64,000 nt of DNA from the NCBI GenBank assembly GCA_017516865.1, contig JAFXAU010000008.1:1-64000 (forward strand), given 5' to 3'. This document shows, piece by piece, positions 63,546-64,000 of the stretch. Position numbers and translations under genes: made by a program. Below the pieces are notes generated by a model. That model saw nothing but the letters and a program-made list of their open reading frames with translations, had not been told where the DNA came from and searched no databases. Numbering within the stretch: the first letter of the stretch is position 1; the number at the start of each line of letters is the position of its first letter. This stretch comes from Bacteroidales bacterium (GTDB lineage Bacteria; Bacteroidota; Bacteroidia; Bacteroidales; UBA1715).

Positions 63546-64000
63546 CTAATTTAAAGATTGAACATTTTTTACTGTATCAGCTGCCGCAGCCTCAACTTGA
63601 ACTGAATCAGCCACCGTTTCAACTGGAGCAGCAGAGCCACCCGCAACTGATTGGAAATATGCGGCATAGCCATTCAAACAATCGAACAACATTGCTGTAA
63701 CGCCATCGCAAGTTTTTGTAGAACCTGAAATAGCATCAACTTCGTTGTAATCGTTTGTGGCACCACCTTTCACAACCTTAACCGAAGTAAATTCACCATC
63801 TTTAAAGATGTGTTTTCCTTCGAATTGGCTGCGGAATTTTTCTTTCACGATTTCAGCACCCAAACCAGCAGTTTCGCTGTCGTGGTCGAACACCGTTCCA
63901 AGAACAGTGTTGCAGTCAGCTTTCGCAATCGAAATAAAGCCACGGATTGGTCCCCAAAGTCCGTTACCAGACAAAGGGACAACGAAAGAACCAACGCCGT
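63546..64000 (-). CDS. nqrC: Na+-translocating NADH:quinone reductase subunit C, C-terminal part
   Basis: Incomplete: the gene runs off the right edge, and about 150 C-terminal residues are visible. VPLSGNGLWGPIRGFI and the FMN-attachment motif DAISGSTKTCDGV are typical; the Thr of SGST is the expected covalent FMN site. The C-terminus is extended by an Ala/Val/Ser-rich tail (AVETVADSVQVEAAAADTV). nqrA and nqrB probably lie further right. Confidence 0.95.
   Translation of the reverse strand, partial: GVGSFVVPLSGNGLWGPIRGFISIAKADCNTVLGTVFDHDSETAGLGAEIVKEKFRSQFEGKHIFKDGEFTSVKVVKGGATNDYNEVDAISGSTKTCDGVTAMLFDCLNGYAAYFQSVAGGSAAPVETVADSVQVEAAAADTVKNVQSLN

Overview
The window comes from an AT-rich member of the Bacteroidota, most likely order Bacteroidales. 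Supporting signs are a SusC/SusD pair, several proteins ending in type IX secretion (T9SS) C-terminal domains, a TSP3-repeat OmpA, a Na+-translocating NADH:quinone reductase operon, and Bacteroidota-type promoters (TTG/TTTG, about 17-19 bases, then TAnnTTTG). Shine-Dalgarno sequences are mostly absent. The sugar-degrading genes (GH74, two GH5) suggest a plant-polysaccharide degrader from a gut, rumen or anaerobic sediment. The family cannot be fixed from this sequence alone. No rRNA, tRNA, CRISPR array, IS element or prophage was seen, and no gap between genes exceeds 300 bases.

Layout. 119-5701 (-): a three-gene, end-to-end operon of a BACON lipoprotein, a nine-FN3 T9SS protein and a tiny T9SS protein. 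5914-8585 (-): Na+/sugar symporter and aldose 1-epimerase. 8699-10309 (-): OmpA-like porin. 10411-11127 (-): VC0807-type membrane protein. 11187-17059 (-): SusC, SusD and a third lipoprotein. 17182-21656 (-): a DUF2027/Smr protein and a large propeller sensor that carries PAS and receiver domains but no kinase. 21714-25624 (+): queA, tyrS and a DEAD-box helicase. 25689-39951 (-): a GH74-like xyloglucanase and a 3686-residue CotH/lamin-tail/Big_2 T9SS giant. 40205-45392 (+): two GH5 enzymes and a GPH-type sugar transporter, overlapping by single bases. 45560-52261 (-): glyA, a ParE-like topoisomerase subunit, and an operon of PgpH-like HD phosphodiesterase, PhnP-like hydrolase and GmhB-like phosphatase. 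52329-60073 (+): a degenerate glutamate-5-kinase/class IV aminotransferase pair, tgt-lptG, then nadC, a PafA-like pseudophosphatase, an outer-membrane protein and an FkbM methyltransferase. 60137-64000 (-): a DedA protein and nqrDEF with the end of nqrC.

How the genes fit together. The carbohydrate genes are spread over several transcription units but make a plausible system. Secreted GH74 and GH5 enzymes cut xyloglucan or mannan-like glucans, SusCD and the GPH and SGLT transporters import products, and the propeller sensor may monitor glycans. Substrate assignments are inference.

The most unusual material is three proteins that keep their family fold but have lost catalytic parts. They are the kinase-free sensor, the ProB-like/aminotransferase-like pair (phosphate loop changed to three Glu), and the PafA-like protein, in which four of six metal ligands and the Lys/Arg pair are replaced at exactly corresponding positions.
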